Source: Capronia americana
Taxonomy: Eukaryota; Ascomycota; Eurotiomycetes; Chaetothyriales; Herpotrichiellaceae
DNA: 64,000 nt
Assembly: GCA_016110215.1 (NCBI GenBank)
Contig: JADWQD010000011.1
Coordinates: 1,583,207 to 1,647,206, forward strand
Reading direction: 5' to 3'
The position numbers were made by a program, and so were the translations under genes. Numbering within the stretch: position 1 is the first letter of the stretch; each line of letters opens with the position of its first letter. The notes beneath the pieces are model-generated. The model searched no databases. It had not been told where the DNA came from and worked only from the letters and a program-made list of their open reading frames with translations. Below are positions 1 to 9,676 of this stretch, piece by piece.

Positions 1-84
1 TATTGATATTGATATTGATATTGATATTGATATTGATATTGATATTGATATTGATATTGATATTGATATTGATATTGATATTGA
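1..84. repeat. (TATTGA)14 hexanucleotide microsatellite
   Basis: Fourteen uninterrupted copies of the hexamer TATTGA start at the first base of the window, so the array probably continues to the left. It is not the fungal telomere repeat TTAGGG. It lies about 180 bases beyond the stop codon of the SLATT-type gene. Confidence 0.97.
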
Positions 85-260
85 CGCGAAGGACAGACAG
101 TAGATATCTACACCGTACGCGAGTACAGATACACAGCTCGACACATCCGCCGAGAGATCAAACCCCTCCTCTCTTGTCTTTGACCGGTGGTACGATCGAG
201 TGCCCGCTCTAAACAACCATACACCCTACACGCTAGCCGACCGACCATACCTTATCCCCG

Positions 261-1359
261 TCAAGACCCCGTGCGGGATAAAAGCGGCTCACTCATTTCC
301 GGAGAAGGATCCGAACCCGGCTTTGGCGGTGCAGGCGCTTTCGCCGGCGCGGTGCTGCTGCTGCTGCTGCTTCCTTTCTTGGTCCCATTCTGCGTCTGCG
401 TCTGGGTCTGAGTCTGCGACTTGCCCATATTGCTCAAGCTGACCCATAGGTCGGGGTAATTCGCCTCGGACTACGCGGTGGGTAAGAGAGTGTGTGATTA
501 GCGCCGAACGGGCCAGACCAGAGCGGGACGTGGAAGGGGAGAGAAGAGAGCAGAGCAGAGCAAAGCAGAGCACAAAAAGAAACAGACAACTCACATCCGC
601 AACGACCTCTTTATACCTCCCCCACAGGTGGTCGACTTTTTTGTCGACGTCGAAGTCATCGCGGCCCGTCTCGGCGTCGACCTGCCACAGGTCCTCGTAG
701 ACGTCGCGCAGGCCGTTGCGGAACTGCAGCGCGCGGTTGGGCTGGTTGCGGCTCTTCAGGAAGGTCAGCATGCCGGCCATGACGGTGTTGACGGCGCCGA
801 GCACGGTGATGGCGATGCGCGCCGCGTTGGAGTTGGTCGTGCCGATGGCCGTGACGGTGGCGCCGATGCCGATCTGCAGCCAGAGCATGCCGTGCGAGGC
901 GCTCGACACGAGGTAGTAGTAGCGCGTTTGCGCCCGGTAGGCCTTCTCGAGGTGTGCGCTCAGCGTGTGTTCGGGGATGGCGGCTGCAGAAAACGATAGA
1001 ATCGTCAGTCTTGTCGTTCGTTGCGTGCATGGCTTACCTGGATGGTGGTGGTGGTGGAGCGGGAAGAGGGGCCTGTGTCGCCGGTTCGTCCGCGTCCTCC
1101 TCCGTTGCAGGTCAATCTGGGGAGGCTTCGTACCGTCTTCTGGGATCCCTACCCTTTTGCGGAATGCCCTGCGTTTGTCGCTGGCGTGGGGATTGGAACT
1201 GGTCGACATGTTCCGTGAGGTGACGACTGGGGCACCGACACCGTCACCATCATGGCCGCTGACGTCGTCGCTTAGTCGTGATCCGTCGATCTGAGTGTGT
1301 GTTGCGGTGGCGGTGGATTTGGTCGGGTCTACGAGCAGACTTTGGCTGTTTAGAGACAT
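261..1359 (-). CDS. SLATT-domain two-helix membrane protein (fungal type)
   Basis: Spliced by hand: exon 1 1359-1038, intron 1037-984 (54 bases, GTAAGC...CTGCAG), exon 2 983-595, intron 594-471 (124 bases, GTGAGT...CGTAG), exon 3 470-261; 306 residues. The N-terminal 100 residues are polar with a His run. Residues about 110-225 hold the family core: an amphipathic segment (EHTLSAHLEKAYRAQTRYYY), two hydrophobic helices (HGMLWLQIGIGATVTAIG and ARIAITVLGAVNTVMAGML), then a charged helix (NGLRDVYEDLW). After splicing the core ends in SEANYPDLWVSL, and a Q/S/P-rich tail follows. SLATT proteins are predicted to be pore-like membrane effectors in nucleotide-dependent or conflict systems; the fungal branch has no settled function. 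An upstream in-frame TTG at 1455 is not a likely start. The core assignment is firm, the role is inferred. Confidence 0.85.
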
Positions 1360-2793
1360 GGCGGCGGGGACTGCTCTTCTGGGCTGAGGGTGATGGTGAA
1401 GACTGAATGCGTCCGAGAATGAGAGGACGATGGGCGGGCGGGGCCATCGTAGCAATATATCACGAGGTGCTGTCTTATGTCAATGGCACGCAACCGTTCT
1501 CATGTCTGCGTCTCGCCGTCTCGAGCACGCCGCCACAAGGAGCTGAGGATCAGGGCTGATCGGATTCACCACGTCCAGCTAGCCAGAGACGCATCGGTAG
1601 CCCAGGCGGCATGATTGTTGCTTTCAGTTCGAAGGGCCTAGACGAGGTGCCTGCTCCATGTAATGGTCGGTGGTCCTGCAAGTGAGAAGGGTCGACCATT
1701 CAGGCATACAGCAGAGGGCAGCTGTTGCAGGGGTGTCAGTGGGATGCGCAAGATGAGGCTGACCGGAGACAGAATCACGAGCGTCGCACATGATCTGGAA
1801 GAGTTCAGGCGTCGCTTAATCAACGAAGTGGCCTGGAAAGCCGTGCCACACTGCGGCTGCTGTGTCCGCTTCAGTCTCTTTGACAGCGTCTGCACCGCGA
1901 GATCGGCAGTGACCATGCGTCCAAGCAGATAGGGTAAGCGGCTGAACGGCGAGTTCTTGCGGATATGTGCCACCTGGGAAATGTGTTCGAATGATATAGC
2001 AGACATTAGGATAGAGTCAGGCTGCTCCTGTGTCGGCTTGGAACGGACTTCGCCAAATGATCGTGGGCAGCACTTTCGCATTCAGCCAGCCCCATGATGG
2101 ACAACTCGTAAACTGGGTGCTCAATATGCAGAAACCTGCATGAAGAGGGTTCAGCTGTCAATGCCCAGCCAGCCATGCAGGTTGTCTAGTTGTGACATGC
2201 ATGTTGGCGCGGGGGAGGCAGCACAAGGGGGGAAATGTTCAAGGCTGAGGGAAGAGAGCGCCGACTCTTGAGCGTACGAGCGTCTGTGTTGGGCGAGCAC
2301 CGGGCAAGATTAACATCGTTGGACATCGTTGGACAGATTGCGGGCCGATCTTGGCAAAGCTTGACCTCGGCGCGTGTGATCGACACCGAAGACCGCAGGA
2401 GATGGACAGTACTGGCATCCATTCTCCTCGATGCGGCCGTCGAATTGCACGTCTGCTGTGTTTAAAACACGAGGTGGGAGAGGAGGCAGTCATTCATACA
2501 TGGCTGCGTTGGATGAGTTAGATCCGCGTTTGCCCCAAACTCCCCTTTCCATGCTCAATCAGGCCACTACACCGGTTGAGAAGGCAGCCATGCAAGCCGC
2601 AAGGTAGGCGATGCATCTTTGCACCAACCTGCTCGAGAGCTAAGGCACCCAGGCCTGCAAGGCCACGTCGCTAACGAAGACACAGCCGCCACTTAGCCCT
2701 GCCCTATGGATTGCACGTTTGTGATTATAGAAAGGATGCTCCCTCTCGGGTCGTCCTTTGGCTTCTCGTGTGCAGCCTTACTCGCCTCTGACA
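1360..2793. other. Intergenic region, no gene recognised
   Basis: Short open frames occur on both strands (the longest, 1638-2081 on the minus strand, has 147 codons and an ATG) but none shows a domain, compositional bias of a protein, or plausible introns. A 10-base direct duplication (CATCGTTGGA) sits near 2312-2332. The segment probably carries the divergent promoters of the SLATT and DUF3176 genes. Confidence 0.6.
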
Positions 2794-4557
2794 ATGTATC
2801 ATCCACCGTCTCAAAGTCACTCGTCAGAGCCGATGCTCTCTCCGTCTCTGAGCTCACCCTGGCCTTCAACACCACTCCAGCACCCTGGTAAGACGACAGA
2901 AAACACCACAGACTATCCACTCTCCAATGCCCAGACTCCGCCTACACACGCGCAGTCGAGGCCGCTTCAGGCTAAACGGCGCTGCGGGCCGTTCGATTGG
3001 GCCGTTGAGGTAATTGCTTGGATTATATCCCTGGGCGGCATGGCGGCCGTGATCGTCGTTCTATGGGTTTACGATGATAAGCCCCTTTCGGAATGGACTC
3101 ATCGTGTTTCCCTCAACGCTGTCATCTCCGTTCTAGCCCTGGTTTCCAAGGCGTGTCTCCTCGCGGTGACGACGTCATGCATTGGCCAGCTTAAGTGGAC
3201 GAGGTTCACTGACCATAAGCGTCCGTTGATCCAGCTCGAGTTGTTCGATGCAGCCTCGAGAGGTCTGAGAGGTTCCTTGCGGATGATATTCACCCCGGCA
3301 TTGTGGCATGTGGCTTTGGTGGGCGCTGTCGTCACGGTGGCCGCGATCGCCATTGGGCCTTTTACACAGCAGGCCATCACCTACCCGCTGCGCACCGTTA
3401 ACGTATCGACGGCAACCGTACCTCGAACTCAAACATACCAGAACTCGGCCCCGGGAGGAATCCTGGCTCTCAAAGACGTCCCCCTGACTATGAAGGCAGC
3501 GGCCTATAGTGGTCTGTTTGATTCGAGCGCCGCTGTAACGCGTGCATCGGTCACCGCGCAGTGCAGTACCGGAAATTGCACTTTCCCAGAGTACTCGTCG
3601 CTGGCGGTTTGCAGCAAATGTGTGAATGTGACGCACTTGGTGACTCCGAATCAGTGCACGAGCTCCGGGCTCGGTACCCAGTGTATGAATTATACGCTGC
3701 CGAACAATCTGCTCCTTGAGGGGAGCAGCGGGCTGTTCAACAGCTCGACAAGCGCGACGCCGAACGTGGTGGTGGTGGATAACCCCGGGTCCAGTCTGGC
3801 AAACCTCTCCATCATCCTGTCCCAGGCCAGTTTCTCTCCGAGACCTGAGGATGTCAGAGCTTACGATTGTGCTATTTACTTTTGCTTGCAGCAGTACCAA
3901 ACAAGCTTCCAGAACGGCGTCTTCAAAGAACAGGTCCGTCACGAATACGCTTCCGACGTCCCCTACAACATCGTCTCGCCCCTCGACTTCAACATCACTG
4001 CCCCCCCGGCATTTGTTGCCCCCAACGAGCAGACAAACTTCTCGGTGAGCGCCGTCAGCTTTCGCGCGGTAGGCTCGTATCTTGGGACACTCCTCGACGG
4101 TAGTGCTGGCGGCAGCATCGGGGAGGCCTCGTACACGTCAGATGTCATCAACGCATTGTACACCTCATTGTCTTCTAGTGGCAATGGTACCTCCATCATC
4201 GATGCATTGACAACAAGCCTGACGGCCGAGATCCGCACAAGCCCCGGTGCACAATCCAACCTTGCGCTCGCATTGGGGACCGCCACGCAGGACACGACAT
4301 ACATCCATGTGCGCTGGGTATGGCTCGCCCTGCCTCTGGCTCTGCAGGCTCTCGCGCTCCTGCTGTTGGGGATGACGATGATCTTGAGCTTCTACAGCAG
4401 GACGCCGATCTGGAAATCGTCCCTGCTCGCCGCCTTGTTCCTCGGCAACGCTAACGTCTCCTACAATGTATGCACACAGAAGGAAATGGAACAAAGGGCC
4501 AAAGCAATGCGGGTGAGCCTCTGGCGCGATCGGGATGGCGGGCTGCATCTAGAGTAG
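2794..4557 (+). CDS. DUF3176 integral membrane protein
   Basis: Single exon, 587 residues; the first ATG of the frame is at 2794 (the frame is open from a TTG at 2758). A polar, Pro/Ser-rich N-terminus is followed by helix 1 (about residues 68-92, WAVEVIAWIISLGGMAAVI), helix 2 (about 104-132), the family segment SCIGQLKWTRF then LIQLELFDAASRGLRGS, and helix 3 (about 170-193). A long extracellular-type loop follows, rich in N-glycosylation sequons and paired cysteines (QCSTGNCTFPEYSS, CSKCVNVT), then a last helix at about 508-533 and a short cytosolic tail. This order is characteristic of the DUF3176 family, abundant and uncharacterised in moulds. Plasma membrane location is inferred. No neighbour suggests a pathway. 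Confidence 0.92.
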   Translation: MYHPPSQSHSSEPMLSPSLSSPWPSTPLQHPGKTTENTTDYPLSNAQTPPTHAQSRPLQAKRRCGPFDWAVEVIAWIISLGGMAAVIVVLWVYDDKPLSEWTHRVSLNAVISVLALVSKACLLAVTTSCIGQLKWTRFTDHKRPLIQLELFDAASRGLRGSLRMIFTPALWHVALVGAVVTVAAIAIGPFTQQAITYPLRTVNVSTATVPRTQTYQNSAPGGILALKDVPLTMKAAAYSGLFDSSAAVTRASVTAQCSTGNCTFPEYSSLAVCSKCVNVTHLVTPNQCTSSGLGTQCMNYTLPNNLLLEGSSGLFNSSTSATPNVVVVDNPGSSLANLSIILSQASFSPRPEDVRAYDCAIYFCLQQYQTSFQNGVFKEQVRHEYASDVPYNIVSPLDFNITAPPAFVAPNEQTNFSVSAVSFRAVGSYLGTLLDGSAGGSIGEASYTSDVINALYTSLSSSGNGTSIIDALTTSLTAEIRTSPGAQSNLALALGTATQDTTYIHVRWVWLALPLALQALALLLLGMTMILSFYSRTPIWKSSLLAALFLGNANVSYNVCTQKEMEQRAKAMRVSLWRDRDGGLHLE

Positions 4558-5201
4558 GTGTTGTTTCTTGCTCAGAGCCCTACTGTATATTTCACAACAA
4601 TACCTCTCATCCACCGCAATCAACTGCAGTTCTCGGTCTGTCAGCCGCACCGTAGCGGGGTAGAGAGTCGGATGATCGACCCAAGTTTCCCCGCCTTCCA
4701 CCGCTTCCGAGGTTTGCCATTACAGAATTGCCTCTGTCTGACTTTGTAGATCTCACATTTACTGAGCGTATAGAGAGCAATTTACAACGTCTGACCAGAA
4801 CTGACACACTGCGGCCGTCGATGATCATGCGACCTCGCCGGGCATCCAGCATTCACGCAGGTGACAAACTGCGGCAAGGCTGTTGAACAGCGACCCGACG
4901 GTGTGCCTCTCACCATCCTGTCAAAACAAGCTCCCTTCTTTCATGCGTGGCTGGCCCACTCGCCGTCTTCCTGTCTTGATCTCTGCTCCGTGCTGTGTCC
5001 ATGAACGATTGACACTCAAGCAGCAAACGTCATCAATCGACTGTTTCATCCCGATCACATCCCGCAACTCCGGGATCCGGTGACCAGACGATTGACGGAC
5101 CATGACAAACCTGCGCCCATCGGATTGCTGACCTCTATCCTCCCTCTGCAGTCTCCCTCGTCGTAGCAGCCCATCCATACTGACCCTCGAGCCTGCCGAC
5201 A
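4558..5201 (+). other. Intergenic region and promoter of the Yippee-type gene
   Basis: No supported open frame. It separates two co-oriented genes and should hold the terminator of the DUF3176 gene and the promoter and CT-rich 5' leader of the next gene; no specific site was recognised. Confidence 0.5.
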
Positions 5202-6098
5202 ATGTCGTTCCTCCGCAAGAGGCCGGAGCCCCCAGCGTTCCTCCCCGTCTTCCCTACATACCTGCTCCCCTCGCTTCCATTCCGCCGCAAGTCGCGTCAG
5301 TCCAGCACCGACAGCAACGGCTCGACCGAGACAACCGCCTCCACGACGTCCACTCAGTCGTCCTTGTCATCCAACCCGTTCACCAAGAGTCCAACCCCGA
5401 CACCGATCCCGTTCTCTTCATCCTCCTCCGTCATCGTCCCTCCGGACGATAAGTTCCTCAGCGGCCACAGCTCCCACATCCAGTGTGCCAAATGCTCCAC
5501 AGACCTCTGCCTCACATCCCAGATCATAAGCAGAGGTTTCATGGGCCGACATGGCCGTGCATACCTGGTCCAAGGGACGACCAGCCACGTTGAAACCATG
5601 ACGCCCGCCCTGCCCAACACGTTCCAGAACAAATCCATTGCGAGAAATTTGGTCACGGGCCAACATGTCGTGAGTGACATCAGCTGCGCCATCTGCGGGA
5701 GTATCCTGGGCTGGAAATACGTCGAGGCCAGCGAAGAGAGCCAGAAGTACAAGGTCGGCAAGTTCATCCTCGAAACTAAAAGGATACGCATGAGCGTGTG
5801 CTGGGAGAATGACGAGCACGACACTACACCGGCCCAGACGTACGACGAGGCTCTTCCACTCTCCTCGCGCGAGTTGACGAGATTAGTCGACGGGCCTGGC
5901 ACCGGCCCCGCTCGTGCCAACGGGGACCTGCAATTCGACTCGCAGGACGAAGACGAATGTGAAGATCTGTTCGCCGGCGTCTGGAGCCCTCAGCTCGCGG
6001 CCAAGAGGCGCCAGCGCAAGAAAGAACGATTCGGGAGGAATCCCATTAGCGAAATGCTGAAATTCGGCGCCGCAAGCAGTAATGATACACTTGCATGA
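5202..6098 (+). CDS. Yippee-type zinc-binding domain protein
   Basis: Single exon of 298 residues starting at an ATG in good context (GACAATGTCG). Residues 1-90 are Ser/Thr/Pro-rich and probably disordered. From about residue 94 the Yippee/Mis18-type fold is visible: first zinc knuckle IQCAKC, then SRGFMGRHGRAYLV, NLVTGQHVVSDISCAICG with the second knuckle CAIC at about 162, then LGWKYVEASEESQKYKVGKFILE. The G-x-AYL and W-K-Y-x-A-x-E-x-S-Q-K-Y-K-x-G signatures are those of Yippee proteins (yeast Moh1 relatives). The fungal family is poorly characterised. The C-terminus is acidic, then basic (AAKRRQRKKER). At 298 residues it is longer than the roughly 120-residue animal Yippee proteins because of both extensions. 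Family assignment is strong; cellular role unknown. Confidence 0.9.
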   Translation: MSFLRKRPEPPAFLPVFPTYLLPSLPFRRKSRQSSTDSNGSTETTASTTSTQSSLSSNPFTKSPTPTPIPFSSSSSVIVPPDDKFLSGHSSHIQCAKCSTDLCLTSQIISRGFMGRHGRAYLVQGTTSHVETMTPALPNTFQNKSIARNLVTGQHVVSDISCAICGSILGWKYVEASEESQKYKVGKFILETKRIRMSVCWENDEHDTTPAQTYDEALPLSSRELTRLVDGPGTGPARANGDLQFDSQDEDECEDLFAGVWSPQLAAKRRQRKKERFGRNPISEMLKFGAASSNDTLA

Positions 6099-8008
6099 TC
6101 TGCCGCGAGATCCGGCAGAGACTCAGCATGGCTTTCAGTTCGGCTCGGCCACCAACCGCCTGAGCCTAGCTCATTGAAGAGCTCTTCGTCTGCCTTCCTG
6201 GTGGACAGCCAAGGCTCTCCTCGACACGGCGAAGATGGATCCACGCCAAGGAGCGTTATTGAGCTCGATGGATGCATCCTGTCCTGCATACCCAGACGGC
6301 ACACCTCACAGCTGACAGCAGCATTTGATACCCCAGGAATATGGCGGCTCGATCCTGCCACACTACCCCTACCGGCATTTGCGTTTTTGTTTTGGATATT
6401 TTGGATACCCCCTGGATCACTAATCTGGAACGATTAATAACCACATGATACCCCACGTTTATACCCCAGGATATAGAGGATGTCGAATGAGACATGTTCG
6501 GGGCTTCAGGAGGTGTTTATGGTTTGGTACGGTACGATACGAATGATGTTGATTTTCTTCCATGCAGGCCAGAGGAACGTAATGGAGAGGAGAGCGCGAA
6601 GGGGGCCACGCGACGATGTTGACCGCCTGCCTATACCTTGCGTGAGAACCGGCTGCGGGCGGCTGTAGCTGCCTTGTGTTTGTCATCTCCGCCGAAACGA
6701 CCATTTGTGGGCGGCGGATTGCAAGAGACAGTCTGAAACAATTGCCCTGTCCTGTACCTAGCACGGCCTGTAGGCTACAGTTCAATAGCTGTGCATCTCG
6801 TCTCAATCTAGTCTGATAGAATGATTAAATTGACTGATAATCTATGACCGTCTGCAACGTCTATCTGAATCCGAGGGAAATTGAACGCCATGTCATCCTG
6901 CTGTGCGAAGTCCACTTAGGACAGGATGTACGTACTGCAAGTCCCTTCCGGGTCACACTCAACCTCCGAGTGGCTTTCAATGGTTCGATCAGTCTTTCGC
7001 CCTATAGAAAAGTCATGTTAGTACGAGTACGAGTCACCTAATAAGTAATCCAATTGGAAAGGATAAGGATAGGATTCAAAACTTACCCTCTACCCAAATT
7101 TGACGATTCGATTTGCAAACGTCAGGACCGAACCGCTGAGAGCCTCCCTCCCACCAGAGGTTGTTTCCTCTGGCTTCTCCCTACCTATTCACCCTACCTA
7201 TTCAGGCAGGCATATCCTAGTTCACCATCTTCGGGGTCGGTCGGGTCCCCGACAGACAGCTATGTGTATATGCTCTGAGGATCTTGGGATACTCAGCCAG
7301 CGAACTGTGTAGAATGTAGGTGTATGGATAGTACTCGAGTCGGTACATAGATATATCCTATCCCGGATGGACGCACGTATATATGTACATACATACATAC
7401 ATACATACATACATACATACATACATACATACATACATACATACATACATACATACATACATACGAACGCGGATTCACGACATCTGGTTCATTCCATCTG
7501 GTGCATTCAGGTCATCATCTATCCTACCTGCCTTGCGAGGTACTTGCTATTTGAAGAATTAACCACATTCGCCAATTGACACACTGATCAGCCCGGTTAA
7601 GCGGCACCATGTAAGAGATGGTATCTCGAGCCATCCCGCCCTTCTCTCATCTCAGCTTGTCTCGTCTCCGTTCTGCTCCCGTTCTGCTCTCCTTTGCTCT
7701 CCTCTGCTCTTCTCATGGAAGACGAATCAGCTAAGTTGAGTAAGCTTGTCACTAGGTAGAGAGGTATGTAGTCCGGTAGTCATGCGTCGTTCGAGATCCT
7801 CTTTTCGTCCCCTCCCTTCCTTCCTCCTTCCTTCCTCCCCCGCCGCATGCATCCATGTCTCTCGCCTGTAACACTGCTCATCAACAACCTTTATTGCATC
7901 CTTGGGGTAGAGGTTCTCCGTAGAAACTCCGGCATGCCATGCGCTTCTTCACTTCCGTCACAGCTATACGTTCCTACCTCTCGCATCACACCCACAGGCA
8001 AAACATCA
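6099..8008. other. Long intergenic region with simple repeats
   Basis: No convincing gene on either strand. It contains the tetranucleotide array at 7386-7464, a CT-rich stretch near 7660-7720 and a CCTT/CCTCC tract near 7810-7838. It lies between the 3' ends of two convergent genes. Confidence 0.6.
7386..7464. repeat. (TACA)n tetranucleotide microsatellite
   Basis: About 20 uninterrupted copies of TACA. The repeat reads through as (MYVC)n or (YIHT)n in several frames, which explains the spurious open frames here. Confidence 0.97.
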
Positions 8009-9676
8009 TCAGGCACGGGCGTGCTCGTGATGATGGTGATGATGATGCGGGGCCGCATGCTCGACGACCACGCTCTCGGCTTTTGCTTTCTTGCCAAACT
8101 TGCAGCACGCCTCGTGGCGGCGGAGGTTGTCTAGTCGGGGAAACCGGCGCTTGCACCCCACGCCGTGGAACTTGCACAGCATGTGTTGATGCTTTGGCCG
8201 GTGCAGCGCCATGTGGCGTTTGAAGTTGCTGCCCTCGCCGTTGAGGTACACGTGGCAGACGGGGCAGTACATCTTGTTGCCGCCGTGGTGGGTGGCCACG
8301 TGCTCGTCGCGGATGTGCTTGTACGTGAACGACTTGGAACAGTTGGGGAACGTGCACTTAAAGGGCGGGCCGTTGTCGTGCGCGTGTTTGTGGTGTTTGT
8401 GCGGGGTCGAGGAGGAGGACGCCGTCGTGGCCGTCGTCGCAGAGGATGAGGCGAGCATCGAGGCGAGGTGTTTCTTCGAGATGTGGCCTGTCAGCGCGGC
8501 TTCGGAGGCAAAGTCCGCGGCGTCGCACGCTTGCCATTGGCACTTGGTGACTCCCTTGGCGAGGTGCACGGCTTTCAGGTGCTTCTTGAGGTCTGTCCCC
8601 GTGGCGAAGGAGGCGCCGCACACGGTCCCACACGGCATGAGCCATTGGCAGGCGCGGGATGTGCTGGGCGCCGAGACGGCAGAGAGCAGGTCCTGCGTGT
8701 TGGTCAGAGGGTCTTTGGGGGCGTCCGTGGCACGAGGCCCGTTGAGTTGATGTGGCGATCCGCCTGCGACGGGGTTGCTGTCAGCCATCGGAAGGGCCTG
8801 TTGGAGGAGTTGCTGGTGATGAGCAACGGCTGGGTGGCAGCCAAAGTTCAGTGAGAACGGTGGGAGGGGGAGTTGCTGGCTCAGCCCTGGGTTGCCGGAG
8901 CAGAGCTGTTCCTGGGCGATGCTGTTCCAGTAGGGGACCGTGTTGCCAAAACACTGATGATGCATGGGAATGTCGACTGGAGGGACTATCGTGTTAGATG
9001 GAGCGGCGAGCATGTCGAGGTGTTGGAGGCCCTGCATGGCCGGTTCCTCCAGGCCCAGGTCCGAGTGGGTAAAGCCAGTGTTGTGCAGCAATGGCACGGA
9101 GAAGGAGAGGCCTAGATTCTTGTCCTTCTCGAATTCCGTCCAGTCGACGCAGTCGAAGCACGAAAAGTCACATTCGTCACAGGTGTCGGGACATGCTGAG
9201 CCATCAGGGCAGTGGGCCGTCTTCTCGTGGCCGCACTCGCCGCATCCGTCGGTGAAGTGGCAGGGTCTCTGGATGGCTTTGACATGCTCCTCGACGCAGT
9301 CGTCACAGTCGTCGACGCAATCGTCGCAGTCCATCGGGGTTGGCGAGCTGTGATGCGGCTCGTCACAACAGCCGGGCGACGGCGGGTCGAAGCCGACGAG
9401 GCTGTCGGCGCCATGGTCGAAAGTGACGCAACAGTCCAGAGCGTTGGAGGAGAGGAACGAGGCCTCGTCGTCATCTTCGGCGCAGCAGGCGAATGCATGT
9501 TGGTCGGCCGGGAAGCGCGACGAGCTTCTGGATGTGGCCTGGCTCCTGATCGGGGACCTGTAGTTCTGCGAACGCCCGGCCAACCTCGACTTGGCGGGGA
9601 AGACGTCGAGGGGGTTGACGTAAGGCTGGTGGTGGAAGTCCTGGGCGGTCAGGCCCTCAGGGGAGATTCGTCCCAT
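8009..9676 (-). CDS. Cys/His-rich C2H2 zinc-finger protein, probable transcription factor
   Basis: Single exon, 555 residues from the ATG at 9676 (MGRISPEGL). The frame also has an ATG at 9919, but the added 81 residues look like untranslated leader. Residues about 70-190 are very Cys-rich, with CC pairs and the repeated unit CDDCVDDCDDCVEEH, CGECGHEKTAHC and CDECDFSCFDC. After a Pro/Gln-rich middle come five C2H2-like fingers: about residues 340-370 (CQWLMPCGTVCG...H..H), 372-398 (CQWQACDAADF...H..H), 436-463 (CTFPNCSKSF...H...HH), 466-489 (CPVCHVYL...H...H) and 497-522 (CKFHGVGCKRRF...HEACC). The tail holds seven consecutive His residues. Nuclear DNA binding is inferred from the fingers; the Cys-rich block could bind zinc or copper. 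Orthology to a named regulator is not claimed. Confidence 0.88.
   Translation of the reverse strand: MGRISPEGLTAQDFHHQPYVNPLDVFPAKSRLAGRSQNYRSPIRSQATSRSSSRFPADQHAFACCAEDDDEASFLSSNALDCCVTFDHGADSLVGFDPPSPGCCDEPHHSSPTPMDCDDCVDDCDDCVEEHVKAIQRPCHFTDGCGECGHEKTAHCPDGSACPDTCDECDFSCFDCVDWTEFEKDKNLGLSFSVPLLHNTGFTHSDLGLEEPAMQGLQHLDMLAAPSNTIVPPVDIPMHHQCFGNTVPYWNSIAQEQLCSGNPGLSQQLPLPPFSLNFGCHPAVAHHQQLLQQALPMADSNPVAGGSPHQLNGPRATDAPKDPLTNTQDLLSAVSAPSTSRACQWLMPCGTVCGASFATGTDLKKHLKAVHLAKGVTKCQWQACDAADFASEAALTGHISKKHLASMLASSSATTATTASSSSTPHKHHKHAHDNGPPFKCTFPNCSKSFTYKHIRDEHVATHHGGNKMYCPVCHVYLNGEGSNFKRHMALHRPKHQHMLCKFHGVGCKRRFPRLDNLRRHEACCKFGKKAKAESVVVEHAAPHHHHHHHEHARA

Noticed and set aside
1..84. Possible telomere at the left end
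   Set aside because: The unit is TATTGA, not TTAGGG, so it is an internal microsatellite.
628..999. Plus-strand 123-codon frame inside the SLATT gene
   Set aside because: It is the antisense shadow of the SLATT exons; the minus-strand reading has the domain and splice sites.
3175..3942. 255-codon minus-strand frame inside the DUF3176 gene
   Set aside because: Antisense shadow of a well-supported membrane protein, with no features of its own.
7222..7579. Open frames on both strands across 7220-7580
   Set aside because: They are products of the TACA microsatellite read in several frames.
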